NCBI RefSeq assembly: GCF_032854445.1
Contig: NW_027018189.1
Coordinates: 1 to 61,827, forward strand
Origin: Liolophura sinensis
Taxonomy: Eukaryota > Mollusca > Polyplacophora > Chitonida > Chitonidae
Direction: 5' to 3'
DNA: 61,827 nucleotides
Made by a program: the position numbers and the translations under genes. This document shows positions 1-14,500 of this stretch, piece after piece. How positions within the stretch are numbered: position 1 is the first letter of the stretch; each line of letters starts with the position of its first letter. The notes under the pieces were generated by a model that had not been told where the DNA came from, searched no databases, and was given only the letters and a program-made list of their open reading frames with translations.

Positions 1-2982
1 TTGCAATTTTTTAACAGCTGCCGATGCCTGGCCCAATTCCGCATCTTTTGGCACCTTATAAATGTGGGTCAGTGTTTAGTTGTACTTTTTACAGCAGACT
101 GTATCAAGTACCTTGTGTTTTTTATGTACAAATGGTGTGGTTTTTCTACACGTAGATAAAGACATTGAGATTGTCTTGGACTTAGAAGTAAGACAATTGC
201 TGGTTGAGTTAAATGGGCTTAGCCCAAAGATTTGACGTCTTCTGGGCTACCGAAGGGCACATAACTTATAGTCAAAAGTTGAATATAGTAATGACCAGTC
301 GCGATTGTACAGAGTACAGTGTAGCCGGTTTCAATTAACAAAAAGACCAGGCAAAAATGCAAAAGTGGAAAAACTGTTCCACTGCTACTAGTAAGAGGCT
401 AATCCGACGTATTTTTTGACGAGAAATCGAATGGTGCAAACCGCGTTGCTCTCCGACCAATACTGTTGGCTGTAGCGACAATTCAATGATCATTTATGCC
501 ATAATCACATGCCCAGCAACGGCTCTTACTCCATGGAAACCAGGGAAATTTGCAATTTGTCAACAGCTGCCGATGCCTGGCTCAATTCCGAATCTTTTGG
601 CACCTGACTGAAGTGGGCCAGTGTTCAGTTGTACTTTTTACAGCAGACTGTATCAAGTACCTTGTGTTTTTCATGTACAAATGGTGTGGTTTTTCTACAC
701 GTAGATAAAGACATTGAGATTGTCTTGGACTTAGAAGTAAGGCAATTGCTGGGTGAGTTAAATGGGCTTAGCCCAAAGATTTGACGTCTTATGGGCTACC
801 GAAGGGCACATAACATATAGTCAAAAGTTGAATATAGTAATGACCAGTCGCGATGGTACATAGTACAGTGTAGCCGATTTCAATTAACAAAAAGACCAGG
901 CAAAAATGCAAAAGTGGAAAAACTGTTCGAGTGCTGCTGGTAAGAGGCTAATCCGACGTATTTTGTGACGAGAAATCGAATGGTGCAAACCGCGATGCTC
1001 TCCGACCAATACTTTTGACTGTAGCGACAATTCAATGAATATTGATGTCATAATCACGTGCACAGCAACGGCTCTTACTCCATGGAAACCATGGAAATTT
1101 GCAATTTTTCAACAGCTGCCGATGCCTGGCCTAATTCCGCATCTTTTGGCACCTTATAAATGTGGGTCAGTGTTCAGTTGTACTTTTTACAGCAGACTGT
1201 ATCAAGTACCTTGTGTTTTTTGTGTACAAATGTCTGGTTTTTCTACACGTAGATAAAGACATTGAGATTGTCTTCGACTTAGAAGTAAGACAATTGCTGG
1301 GTGAGTTAAATGGGCTTGGCCCAAAGATTTCAGGTTTTCTGGGCTACCGAAGGGCACATAACTTATAGTCAAAAGTTGAATATAGTAATGACCAGTCGCG
1401 ATTGTACAGAGTACAGTGTAGCCGATTTCAATTATCAAAAATACCAGGTGAAAATGCAAAAGTGGAAAAACTGTTCCCAGTGCTGCTGGTAAGAGGCTAA
1501 TCCGACGTATTTTGTGACGAGAAATCGAATGGTGCAACCGCGTTGCTCTCCGACTAATACTTTTGACTGTAGCGACAATTCAATGAATATTGATGTCATA
1601 ATCACGTGCCCAGCAACGGCTCTTACTCCATGGAAACCAGGGAAATTTGCAATTTTTCAACAGCTGCCAATTTGTGGCTCAATTCCGCATCTTTTGGCAC
1701 CTTATAAATGTGGGTCTGTGGTCAGTTGTACTTTTTACAGCAGACTGTATCAAGTACCTTGTTTTTTTTATGTACAAATGGTCTGGTTTTTCTACACGTA
1801 GATAAAGACATTGAGATTGTCTTGGACTTAGAAGTAAGACAATTGCTGGGTGAGTTAAATGGGCTTAGCCCAAAGATTTGACGTCTTCTGGGCTACCGAA
1901 GGGCACATAACTTTTCGTCAAAAGTTGAATATAGTAATGACCAGTCGCGATTGTACAGAGTACAGTGTAGCCGATTTCAATTAACAAAAAGACCAGGTAA
2001 AAATGCAAAAGTGGAAAAACTGTTCCAGTTGCTGCTGGTAAGAGGCTAATCCGACGTATTTTTTGACGAGAAATCGAATGGTGCAAACCGCGTTGCTCTC
2101 CGACCAATACTTTTGGCTGTAGTGACAATTGAATGATCATTTATGTCATAATCACGTGCACACCAACGGCTCATACTCCATGGAAACCAGGGAAATTTGC
2201 AATTTTTCAACAGCTGCCGATGCCTGGCCCAATTCCGCATCTTTTGGCACCTTATAAATGTGGGGCAGTGTTCAGTTGTACTTTTTACAGCAGACTGTAT
2301 CAAGTACCTTGTGTTTTTCATGTACAAATGGTATGGTTTTTCTACACGTAGATAAAGACTTTGAGATTGTCTTGCACTTAGAAGTAAGACAATTGCTGGG
2401 TGAGTTAAATGGGCTTAGCCCAAAGATTTGACGTCTTCTGGGCTACCGAAGGGCACATAACTTATAGTCAAAAGTTGAATATAGTAATGACCAGTCGCGA
2501 TTTTACAGAGTACAGTGTAGCCGATTTCAATTAACAAAAAGACCAGGCAAAAATGCAAAAGTGGAAAAACTGTTCCAGTGCTACTAGTAAGAGGCTAATT
2601 CGACGTATTTTGTGACGAGAAATCGAATGGTGCAAACCGCGTTGCTCTCCGACCAATACTTTTGGCTGTAGTGACAATTGAATGATCATTTATGTCATAA
2701 TCACGTGCTCAGCAACGGCTCTTACTCCATGGAAACCAGGGAAATTTGCAATTTTTCAACAGCTGCCGATTTCTGGCTCAATTCCGCATCTTCTTGCACC
2801 TTATTCATGTGGGTCTGTGGTCAGTTGTACTTTTTACAGCAGACTGTATCAAGTACCTTGTTTTTTTTATGTACAAATGGTGTGGTTTTCCTACACTTAG
2901 ATAAAGACATTGAGATTGTCTTGCACTTAGAAGTAAGGCAATTGCTGGGTGAGTTAAATGGGCTTAGCCCAAAGATTTGACG

Positions 2983-5900
2983 TCTTCTGGGCTACCGAAG
3001 GGCACATAACTTATAGTCAAAAGTTGAATATAGTAATGACCAGTCGCGATTGTACAGAGTACAGTGTAGCCCATTTCAATTAACAAAAAGACCAGGTAAA
3101 AATGCAAAAGTGGAAAAACTGTTCCAGTTGCAAAAAATCGAATGGTGCAAACCGCGTTGCTCTCCGACCAACACTTTTGGCTGTAGTGACAAATGAATGA
3201 TCATTTATGTCATAATCACGTGCCCAGCAACGGCTCTTACTCCATGGAAACCATGGAAATTTGGAATTTTTCAACAGCTACCGATGCCTGGCTCAATTCC
3301 GCATCTTTTGGCACCTTACTGAAGTGGGTCTGTGGTCAGTTGTACTTTTTACAGCAGACTGTATCAAGTACCTTGTGTTTTTCATGTACAAATGGTCTGG
3401 TTTTTCTACACGTAGATAAAGACATTGAGATTGTCTTGCACTTAGAAGTAAGGCAATTGCTGGGTGAGTTAAATGGGCGCAGCCCAAAGATTTCAGGTCT
3501 TCTGGGCTACCGAAGGGCACATAACTTATAGTCAAAAGTTGAATATAGTAATGACCAGTCGCGATTGTACAGAGTACAGTGTAGCCGATTTCAATTAACA
3601 AAAAGACCAGGCAAAAATGCAAAAGTGGAAAAACTGTTCGAGTGCTGCTGGTAAGAGGCTAATCCGACGTATTTTGTGACGAGAAATCGAGTGGTGCAAA
3701 CCGCGTTGCTCTCCGACCAATACTTTTGGCTGTAGCGACAATTGAATGATCATTGATGTCATAATCACGTGCCCAGCAACGGCTCTTACTCCATGGAAAC
3801 CAGGGATATTTGCAATTTTTTAACAGCTGCCGATGCCTGGCCCAATTCCGCATCTTTTGGCACCTTATAAATGTGGGTCAGTGTTTAGTTGTACTTTTTA
3901 CAGCAGACTGTATCAAGTACCTTGTGTTTTTTATGTACAAATGGTGTGGTTTTTCTACACGTAGATAAAGACATTGAGATTGTCTTGGACTTAGAAGTAA
4001 GACAATTGCTGGTTGAGTTAAATGGGCTTAGCCCAAAGATTTGACGTCTTCTGGGCTACCGAAGGGCACATAACTTATAGTCAAAAGTTGAATATAGTAA
4101 TGACCAGTCGCGATTGTACAGAGTACAGTGTAGCCGGTTTCAATTAACAAAAAGACCAGGCAAAAATGCAAAAGTGGAAAAACTGTTCCAGTGCTACTAG
4201 TAAGAGGCTAATCCGACGTATTTTTTGACGAGAAATCGAATGGTGCAAACCGCGTTGCTCTCCGACCAATACTGTTGGCTGTAGCGACAATTCAATGATC
4301 ATTTATGCCATAATCACATGCCCAGCAACGGCTCTTACTCCATGGAAACCAGGGAAATTTGCAATTTGTCAACAGCTGCCGATGCCTGGCTCAATTCCGA
4401 ATCTTTTGGCACCTGACTGAAGTGGGCCAGTGTTCAGTTGTACTTTTTACAGCAGACTGTATCAAGTACCTTGTGTTTTTCATGTACAAATGGTGTGGTT
4501 TTTCTACACGTAGATAAAGACATTGAGATTGTCTTGGACTTAGAAGTAAGGCAATTGCTGGGTGAGTTAAATGGGCTTAGCCCAAAAATTTGACGTCTTA
4601 TGGGCTACCGAAGGGCACATAACATATAGTCAAAAGTTGAATATAGTAATGACCAGTCGCGATGGTACATAGTACAGTGTAGCCGATTTCAATTAACAAA
4701 AAGACCAGGCAAAAATGCAAAAGTGGAAAAACTGTTCGAGTGCTGCTGGTAAGAGGCTAATCCGACGTATTTTGTGACGAGAAATCGAATGGTGCAAACC
4801 GCGTTGCTCTCCGACCAATACTTTTGACTGTAGCGACAATTCAATGAATATTGATGTCATAATCACGTGCACAGCAACGGCTCTTACTCCATGGAAACCA
4901 TGGAAATTTGCAATTTGTCAACAGCTGCCGATGCCTGGCCTAATTCCGCATCTTTTGGCACCTTATAAATGTGGGTCAGTGTTCAGTTGTACTTTTTACA
5001 GCAGACTGTATCAAGTACCTTGTGTTTTTTGTGTACAAATGGTCTGGTTTTTCTACACGTAGATAAAGACATTGAGATTGTCTTCGACTTAGAAGTAAGA
5101 CAATTGCTGGGTGAGTTAAATGGGCTTGGCCCAAAGATTTCAGGTTTTCTGGGCTACCGAAGGGCACATAACTTATAGTCAAAAGTTGAATATAGTAATG
5201 ACCAGTCGCGATTGTACAGAGTACAGTGTAGCCGATTTCAATTATCAAAAATACCAGGTAAAAATGCAAAAGTGGAAAAACTGTTCCAGTGCTGCTGGTA
5301 AGAGGCTAATCCGACGTATTTTTTGACGAGAAATCGAATGGTGCAAACCGCGTTGCTCTCCGACCAATACTTTTGACTGTAGCGACAATTCAATGAATAT
5401 TGATGTCATAATCACGTGCCCAGCAACGGCTCTTACTCCATGGAAACCAGGGAAATTTGCAATTTTTCAACAGCTGCCGATTTCTGGCTCAATTCCGCAT
5501 CTTTTGGCACCTTATAAATGTGGGTCTGTGGTCAGTTGTACTTTTTACAGCAGACTGTATCAAGTACCTTGTTTTTTTTATGTACAAATGGTCTGGTTTT
5601 TCTACACGTAGATAAAGACATTGAGATTGTCTTGGACTTAGAAGTAAGACAATTGCTGGGTGAGTTAAATGGGCTTAGCCCAAAGATTTGACGTCTTCTG
5701 GGCTACCGAAGGGCACATAACTTTTCGTCAAAAGTTGAATATAGTAATGACCAGTCGCGATTGTACAGAGTACAGTGTAGCCGATTTCAATTAACAAAAA
5801 GACCAGGTAAAAATGCAAAAGTGGAAAAACTGTTCCAGTTGCTGCTGGTAAGAGGCTAATCCGACGTATTTTTTGACGAGAAATCGAATGGTGCAAACCG

Positions 5901-6123
5901 CGTTGCTCTCCGACCAATACTTTTGGCTGTAGTGACAATTGAATGATCATTTATGTCATAATCACGTGCACACCAACGGCTCATACTCCATGGAAACCAG
6001 GGAAATTTGCAATTTTTCAACAGCTGCCGATGCCTGGCCCAATTCCGCATCTTTTGGCACCTTATAAATGTGGGGCAGTGTTCAGTTGTACTTTTTACAG
6101 CAGACTGTATCAAGTACCTTGTG
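2983..6123 (+). repeat. Higher-order repeat block, copy 1 (pairs with 8441-11581)
   Basis: By eye this stretch matches 8441-11581 without a difference that I could find, at an offset of 5458 bp. That equals ten monomers less a 35-bp net deletion, which both copies carry. The pairing begins just after a TTGA/TTCA difference at about 2978 and ends near 6124, where the downstream neighbour of copy 1 switches to an extra dimer. Bases 1 to about 2315 are a further related copy, aligning with about 3810-6125 at offsets of 3809-3810. Confidence 0.85.
3080..3190 (+). repeat. Satellite monomer with 35-bp net deletion, first copy
   Basis: After GTTCCAGTTGC (ending at 3131) the usual segment carrying TGCTGGTAAGAGG through TTTGACGAG is missing, and the sequence continues as AAAAAATCGAATGG. 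The spacing between adjacent AATGATCATT landmarks falls from 550 to 515 bp here (2682 to 3197). The same junction occurs once more, at 8589. Confidence 0.9.
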
Positions 6124-7221
6124 TTTTTTGTGTACAAATGGTCTGGTTTTTCTACACGTAGATAAAGACATTGAGATTGTCTTCGACTTAGAAGTAAGAC
6201 AATTGCTGGGTGAGTTAAATGGGCTTGGCCCAAAGATTTCAGGTTTTCTGGGCTACCGAAGGGCACATAACTTATAGTCAAAAGTTGAATATAGTAATGA
6301 CCAGTCGCGATTGTACAGAGTACAGTGTAGCCGATTTCAATTATCAAAAATACCAGGTAAAAATGCAAAAGTGGAAAAACTGTTCCAGTGCTGCTGGTAA
6401 GAGGCTAATCCGACGTATTTTTTGACGAGAAATCGAATGGTGCAAACCGCGTTGCTCTCCGACCAATACTTTTGACTGTAGCGACAATTCAATGAATATT
6501 GATGTCATAATCACGTGCCCAGCAACGGCTCTTACTCCATGGAAACCAGGGAAATTTGCAATTTTTCAACAGCTGCCGATTTCTGGCTCAATTCCGCATC
6601 TTTTGGCACCTTATAAATGTGGGTCTGTGGTCAGTTGTACTTTTTACAGCAGACTGTATCAAGTACCTTGTTTTTTTTATGTACAAATGGTCTGGTTTTT
6701 CTACACGTAGATAAAGACATTGAGATTGTCTTGGACTTAGAAGTAAGACAATTGCTGGGTGAGTTAAATGGGCTTAGCCCAAAGATTTGACGTCTTCTGG
6801 GCTACCGAAGGGCACATAACTTTTCGTCAAAAGTTGAATATAGTAATGACCAGTCGCGATTGTACAGAGTACAGTGTAGCCGATTTCAATTAACAAAAAG
6901 ACCAGGTAAAAATGCAAAAGTGGAAAAACTGTTCCAGTTGCTGCTGGTAAGAGGCTAATCCGACGTATTTTTTGACGAGAAATCGAATGGTGCAAACCGC
7001 GTTGCTCTCCGACCAATACTTTTGGCTGTAGTGACAATTGAATGATCATTTATGTCATAATCACGTGCACACCAACGGCTCATACTCCATGGAAACCAGG
7101 GAAATTTGCAATTTTTCAACAGCTGCCGATGCCTGGCCCAATTCCGCATCTTTTGGCACCTTATAAATGTGGGGCAGTGTTCAGTTGTACTTTTTACAGC
7201 AGACTGTATCAAGTACCTTGT
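6079..7221 (+). repeat. Extra two-monomer duplication inside HOR copy 1
   Basis: This 1.1 kb segment repeats 4980-6122 at an offset of 1099 bp (two monomers). The junction monomer is a hybrid: before about 6124 it resembles the GTGGGGCAGTG type and after it the TTTTTTGTGTACAAATGG type. This is what unequal crossing-over between out-of-register dimers would give. The insertion accounts for the length difference between the two large blocks. Confidence 0.75.
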
Positions 7222-8440
7222 GTTTCTCATGTACAAATGGTGTGGTTTTTCTACACATAGATAAAGACATTGAGATTCTCTTCGACTTAGAAGTAAGGCA
7301 ATTGCTGGGTGAGTTAAATGGGCTTAGCCCAAAGATTTGACGTCTTCTGGGCTACCGAAGGGCACATAACATATAGTCAAAAGTTGAATATAGTAATGAC
7401 CAGTCGCGATGGTACAGAGTACAGTGTAGCCGATTTCAATTAACGAAAAGACCAGGCAAAAATGCAAAATTGGAAAAATTGTTCCAGTGCTGCTGGTAAG
7501 AGGCTAATCCGACGTATTTTGTGACGAGAAATCGAATGGTGCAAACCGCGTTGCTCTCCGACCAATACTTTTGGCTGTAGTGACAATTGAATGATCATTT
7601 ATGCCATAATCACGTGCCCAGCAACGGCTCTTACCCCATGGAAACCAGGGAAATTTGCAATTTTTCAACAGCTGCCGATGCCTGGCTCAATTCCGCATCT
7701 TTTGGCACCTTACTGAAGTGGGTCAGTGTTCAGTTGTACTTTTTACAGCAGACTGTATCAAGTACCTTGTGTTTTTCACGTACAAATGGTGTGGCTTTTC
7801 TACACGTAGATAAAGACATTGAGATTGTCTTGCACTTAGAAGTAAGGCAATTGCTGGGTGAGTTAAATGGGCTTGGCCCAAAGATTTCAGGTCTTCTGGG
7901 CTACCGAAGGGCACATAACTTATAGTCAAAAGTTGAATAGAGTAATGACCAGTCGCGATTGTACAGAGTACAGTGTAGCCGATTTCAATTAACAAAAAGA
8001 CCAGGCAAAAATGCAAAAGTGGAAAAACTGTTCGAGTGCTGCTGGTAAGAGGCTAATCCGACGTATTTTGTGACGAGAAATCGAATGGTGCAAACCGCGT
8101 TGCTCTCCGACCAATACTTTTGGCTGTAGCGACAATTCAATGATCATTGATGTCATAATCACGTGCCCAGCAACGGCTCTTACTCCATGGAAACCAGGGA
8201 TATTTGCAATTTTTTAACAGCTGCCGATGCCTGGCCCAATTCCGAATCTTTTGGCACCTTATAAATGTGGGTCAGTGTTCAGTTGTACTTTTTACAGCAG
8301 ACTGTATCAAGTACCTTGTGTTTTTCATGTACAAATGGGGTGGTTTTTCCACACGTAGATAAAGACATTGAGATTGTCTTCGACTTAGAAGTAAGACAAT
8401 TGCTGGGTGAGTTAAATGGGCTTAGCCCAAAGATTTCAGG

Positions 8441-11400
8441 TCTTCTGGGCTACCGAAGGGCACATAACTTATAGTCAAAAGTTGAATATAGTAATGACCA
8501 GTCGCGATTGTACAGAGTACAGTGTAGCCCATTTCAATTAACAAAAAGACCAGGTAAAAATGCAAAAGTGGAAAAACTGTTCCAGTTGCAAAAAATCGAA
8601 TGGTGCAAACCGCGTTGCTCTCCGACCAACACTTTTGGCTGTAGTGACAAATGAATGATCATTTATGTCATAATCACGTGCCCAGCAACGGCTCTTACTC
8701 CATGGAAACCATGGAAATTTGGAATTTTTCAACAGCTACCGATGCCTGGCTCAATTCCGCATCTTTTGGCACCTTACTGAAGTGGGTCTGTGGTCAGTTG
8801 TACTTTTTACAGCAGACTGTATCAAGTACCTTGTGTTTTTCATGTACAAATGGTCTGGTTTTTCTACACGTAGATAAAGACATTGAGATTGTCTTGCACT
8901 TAGAAGTAAGGCAATTGCTGGGTGAGTTAAATGGGCGCAGCCCAAAGATTTCAGGTCTTCTGGGCTACCGAAGGGCACATAACTTATAGTCAAAAGTTGA
9001 ATATAGTAATGACCAGTCGCGATTGTACAGAGTACAGTGTAGCCGATTTCAATTAACAAAAAGACCAGGCAAAAATGCAAAAGTGGAAAAACTGTTCGAG
9101 TGCTGCTGGTAAGAGGCTAATCCGACGTATTTTGTGACGAGAAATCGAGTGGTGCAAACCGCGTTGCTCTCCGACCAATACTTTTGGCTGTAGCGACAAT
9201 TGAATGATCATTGATGTCATAATCACGTGCCCAGCAACGGCTCTTACTCCATGGAAACCAGGGATATTTGCAATTTTTTAACAGCTGCCGATGCCTGGCC
9301 CAATTCCGCATCTTTTGGCACCTTATAAATGTGGGTCAGTGTTTAGTTGTACTTTTTACAGCAGACTGTATCAAGTACCTTGTGTTTTTTATGTACAAAT
9401 GGTGTGGTTTTTCTACACGTAGATAAAGACATTGAGATTGTCTTGGACTTAGAAGTAAGACAATTGCTGGTTGAGTTAAATGGGCTTAGCCCAAAGATTT
9501 GACGTCTTCTGGGCTACCGAAGGGCACATAACTTATAGTCAAAAGTTGAATATAGTAATGACCAGTCGCGATTGTACAGAGTACAGTGTAGCCGGTTTCA
9601 ATTAACAAAAAGACCAGGCAAAAATGCAAAAGTGGAAAAACTGTTCCAGTGCTACTAGTAAGAGGCTAATCCGACGTATTTTTTGACGAGAAATCGAATG
9701 GTGCAAACCGCGTTGCTCTCCGACCAATACTGTTGGCTGTAGCGACAATTCAATGATCATTTATGCCATAATCACATGCCCAGCAACGGCTCTTACTCCA
9801 TGGAAACCAGGGAAATTTGCAATTTGTCAACAGCTGCCGATGCCTGGCTCAATTCCGAATCTTTTGGCACCTGACTGAAGTGGGCCAGTGTTCAGTTGTA
9901 CTTTTTACAGCAGACTGTATCAAGTACCTTGTGTTTTTCATGTACAAATGGTGTGGTTTTTCTACACGTAGATAAAGACATTGAGATTGTCTTGGACTTA
10001 GAAGTAAGGCAATTGCTGGGTGAGTTAAATGGGCTTAGCCCAAAAATTTGACGTCTTATGGGCTACCGAAGGGCACATAACATATAGTCAAAAGTTGAAT
10101 ATAGTAATGACCAGTCGCGATGGTACATAGTACAGTGTAGCCGATTTCAATTAACAAAAAGACCAGGCAAAAATGCAAAAGTGGAAAAACTGTTCGAGTG
10201 CTGCTGGTAAGAGGCTAATCCGACGTATTTTGTGACGAGAAATCGAATGGTGCAAACCGCGTTGCTCTCCGACCAATACTTTTGACTGTAGCGACAATTC
10301 AATGAATATTGATGTCATAATCACGTGCACAGCAACGGCTCTTACTCCATGGAAACCATGGAAATTTGCAATTTGTCAACAGCTGCCGATGCCTGGCCTA
10401 ATTCCGCATCTTTTGGCACCTTATAAATGTGGGTCAGTGTTCAGTTGTACTTTTTACAGCAGACTGTATCAAGTACCTTGTGTTTTTTGTGTACAAATGG
10501 TCTGGTTTTTCTACACGTAGATAAAGACATTGAGATTGTCTTCGACTTAGAAGTAAGACAATTGCTGGGTGAGTTAAATGGGCTTGGCCCAAAGATTTCA
10601 GGTTTTCTGGGCTACCGAAGGGCACATAACTTATAGTCAAAAGTTGAATATAGTAATGACCAGTCGCGATTGTACAGAGTACAGTGTAGCCGATTTCAAT
10701 TATCAAAAATACCAGGTAAAAATGCAAAAGTGGAAAAACTGTTCCAGTGCTGCTGGTAAGAGGCTAATCCGACGTATTTTTTGACGAGAAATCGAATGGT
10801 GCAAACCGCGTTGCTCTCCGACCAATACTTTTGACTGTAGCGACAATTCAATGAATATTGATGTCATAATCACGTGCCCAGCAACGGCTCTTACTCCATG
10901 GAAACCAGGGAAATTTGCAATTTTTCAACAGCTGCCGATTTCTGGCTCAATTCCGCATCTTTTGGCACCTTATAAATGTGGGTCTGTGGTCAGTTGTACT
11001 TTTTACAGCAGACTGTATCAAGTACCTTGTTTTTTTTATGTACAAATGGTCTGGTTTTTCTACACGTAGATAAAGACATTGAGATTGTCTTGGACTTAGA
11101 AGTAAGACAATTGCTGGGTGAGTTAAATGGGCTTAGCCCAAAGATTTGACGTCTTCTGGGCTACCGAAGGGCACATAACTTTTCGTCAAAAGTTGAATAT
11201 AGTAATGACCAGTCGCGATTGTACAGAGTACAGTGTAGCCGATTTCAATTAACAAAAAGACCAGGTAAAAATGCAAAAGTGGAAAAACTGTTCCAGTTGC
11301 TGCTGGTAAGAGGCTAATCCGACGTATTTTTTGACGAGAAATCGAATGGTGCAAACCGCGTTGCTCTCCGACCAATACTTTTGGCTGTAGTGACAATTGA

Positions 11401-11581
11401 ATGATCATTTATGTCATAATCACGTGCACACCAACGGCTCATACTCCATGGAAACCAGGGAAATTTGCAATTTTTCAACAGCTGCCGATGCCTGGCCCAA
11501 TTCCGCATCTTTTGGCACCTTATAAATGTGGGGCAGTGTTCAGTTGTACTTTTTACAGCAGACTGTATCAAGTACCTTGTG
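8441..11581 (+). repeat. Higher-order repeat block, copy 2
   Basis: Counterpart of 2983-6123. Downstream of 11133 it aligns instead with 6774 onward at an offset of 4359 bp (5458 minus 1099) and stays nearly identical to about 12790. One visible difference is G at about 7444 against A at about 11803. Copy 2 therefore lacks the extra two-monomer unit found in copy 1. Confidence 0.82.
8538..8648 (+). repeat. Satellite monomer with 35-bp net deletion, second copy
   Basis: The deletion junction is identical to that near 3131, here after 8589, exactly 5458 bp downstream. The allele occurs only in these two places in the window. It shows that the two higher-order blocks descend from one ancestor rather than from independent events. 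Confidence 0.9.
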
Positions 11582-14500
11582 TTTCTCATGTACAAATGGT
11601 GTGGTTTTTCTACACATAGATAAAGACATTGAGATTCTCTTCGACTTAGAAGTAAGGCAATTGCTGGGTGAGTTAAATGGGCTTAGCCCAAAGATTTGAC
11701 GTCTTCTGGGCTACCGAAGGGCACATAACATATAGTCAAAAGTTGAATATAGTAATGACCAGTCGCGATGGTACAGAGTACAGTGTAGCCGATTTCAATT
11801 AACAAAAAGACCAGGCAAAAATGCAAAATTGGAAAAATTGTTCCAGTGCTGCTGGTAAGAGGCTAATCCGACGTATTTTGTGACGAGAAATCGAATGGTG
11901 CAAACCGCGTTGCTCTCCGACCAATACTTTTGGCTGTAGTGACAATTGAATGATCATTTATGCCATAATCACGTGCCCAGCAACGGCTCTTACCCCATGG
12001 AAACCAGGGAAATTTGCAATTTTTCAACAGCTGCCGATGCCTGGCTCAATTCCGCATCTTTTGGCACCTTACTGAAGTGGGTCAGTGTTCAGTTGTACTT
12101 TTTACAGCAGACTGTATCAAGTACCTTGTGTTTTTCACGTACAAATGGTGTGGCTTTTCTACACGTAGATAAAGACATTGAGATTGTCTTGCACTTAGAA
12201 GTAAGGCAATTGCTGGGTGAGTTAAATGGGCTTGGCCCAAAGATTTCAGGTCTTCTGGGCTACCGAAGGGCACATAACTTATAGTCAAAAGTTGAATAGA
12301 GTAATGACCAGTCGCGATTGTACAGAGTACAGTGTAGCCGATTTCAATTAACAAAAAGACCAGGCAAAAATGCAAAAGTGGAAAAACTGTTCGAGTGCTG
12401 CTGGTAAGAGGCTAATCCGACGTATTTTGTGACGAGAAATCGAATGGTGCAAACCGCGTTGCTCTCCGACCAATACTTTTGGCTGTAGCGACAATTCAAT
12501 GATCATTGATGTCATAATCACGTGCCCAGCAACGGCTCTTACTCCATGGAAACCAGGGATATTTGCAATTTTTTAACAGCTGCCGATGCCTGGCCCAATT
12601 CCGAATCTTTTGGCACCTTATAAATGTGGGTCAGTGTTCAGTTGTACTTTTTACAGCAGACTGTATCAAGTACCTTGTGTTTTTCATGTACAAATGGGGT
12701 GGTTTTTCCACACGTAGATAAAGACATTGAGATTGTCTTCGACTTAGAAGTAAGACAATTGCTGGGTGAGTTAAATGGGCTTAGCCCAAAGATTTGACGT
12801 CTTCTGGACTACCGAAGGGCACATAACTTATAGTCAAAAGTTGAATATAGTAATGACCAGTCGCGATTGTACAGAGTACAGTGTAGCCGATTTCAATTAA
12901 CAAAAAGACCAGGCAAAAATGCAAAAGTGGAAAAACTGTTCCAGTGCTGCTAGTAAGAGGCTAATTCGACGTATTTTGTGACGAGAAATCGAATGGTGCA
13001 AACCGCGTTGCTCTCCGACCAATACTTTTGGCTGTAGTGACAATGGAATGATCATTTATGTCATAATCACGTGCCCAGCAACGGCTCTTACTCCATGGAA
13101 ACCAGGGAAATTTGCAATTTTTCAACAGCTGCCGATTTCTGGCTCAATTCCGCATCTTCTGGCACCTTATTCATGTGGGTCTGTGGTCAGTTGTACTTTT
13201 TACAGCAGACTGTATCAAGTACCTTGTGTTTTTTATGTACAAATGGTGTGGTTTTTCTACACGTAGATAAAGACATTGAGATTGTCTTGGACTTAGAAGT
13301 AAGACAATTGCTGGGTGAGTTAAATGGGCTTAGCCCAAAGATTTGACGTCTTCTGGGCTACCGAAGGGCACATAACTTATAGTCAAAAGTTGAATATAGT
13401 AATGACCAGTCGCGATTGTACAGAGTACAGTGTAGCCGATTTCAATTAACAAAAAGACCAGGTAAAAATGCAAAAGTGGAAAAACAGTTCCAGTTGCTGC
13501 TGGTAAGAGGCTAATCCGACGTATTTTGTGACGACAAATCGAATGGTGCAAACCGCGTTGCTCTCCGACCAATACTTTTGGCTGTAGTGACAATTGAATG
13601 ATCATTTATGTCATAATCACGTGCCCAGCAACGGCTCTTACTCCATGGAAACCAGGGAAATTTGCAATTTTTCAACTGCTACCGATGCCTGGCTCAATTC
13701 CGCATCTTTTGGCACCTTACTGAAGTGGGTCAGTGTTCAGTTGTACTTTTTACAGCAGACTGTATCAAGTACCTTGTGTTTTTCATGTACAAATGGTCTG
13801 GTTTTTCTACACGTAGATAAAGACATTGAGATTGTCTTGGACTTAGAAGTAAGACAATTGCTGGGTGAGTTAAATGGGCTTAGCCCAAAGATTTGACGTC
13901 TTCTGGGCTACCGAAGGGCACATAACTTATAGTCAAAAGTTGAATATAGTAATGACCAGTCGCGATTGTACAAAGTACAGTGTAGCCGATTTCAATTAAC
14001 AAAAAGACCAGGTAAAAATGCAAAAGTGGAAAAAACTGTTCCAGTGCTGCTGGTAAGAGGCTAATTCGACGTATTTTGTGACGAGAAATCGAATGGTGCA
14101 AACCGCGTTGCTCTCCGACCAATACTTTTGGCTGTAGCGACAATTCAATGAATATTGATGTCATAATCACGTGCCCAGCAACGGCTCTTACTCCATGGAA
14201 ACCATGGAAATTTGCAATTTTTTAACAGCTGCCGATGCCTGGCCCAATTCCGCATCTTTTGGCACCTTATAAATGTGGGTCAGTGTTCAGTTGTACTTTT
14301 TACAGCAGACTGTATCAAGTACCTTGTGTTTTTTATGTACAAATGGTCTGGTTTTTCTACACGTAGATAAAGACATTGAGATTGTCTTGGACTTAGAAGT
14401 AAGACAATTGCTGGGTGAGTTAAATGGGCTTGGCCCAAAGATTTCAGGTTTTCTGGGCTACCGAAGGGCACATAACTTATAGTCAAAACTTGAATATAGT

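Noticed and set aside
3193-3531. Recurring open frame of about 112 codons on the plus strand in many monomers
   Set aside because: The same frame is cut by TGA in sister monomers (TTTGACGTC state) and by single-base indels, with no sign of coding constraint. It shows no known domain and repeats only because the monomer repeats.
5856-6368. 170-codon open frame on the minus strand
   Set aside because: It crosses the border between two monomers and exists only because one monomer lacks a stop at that place. Neighbouring copies of the same sequence are broken.
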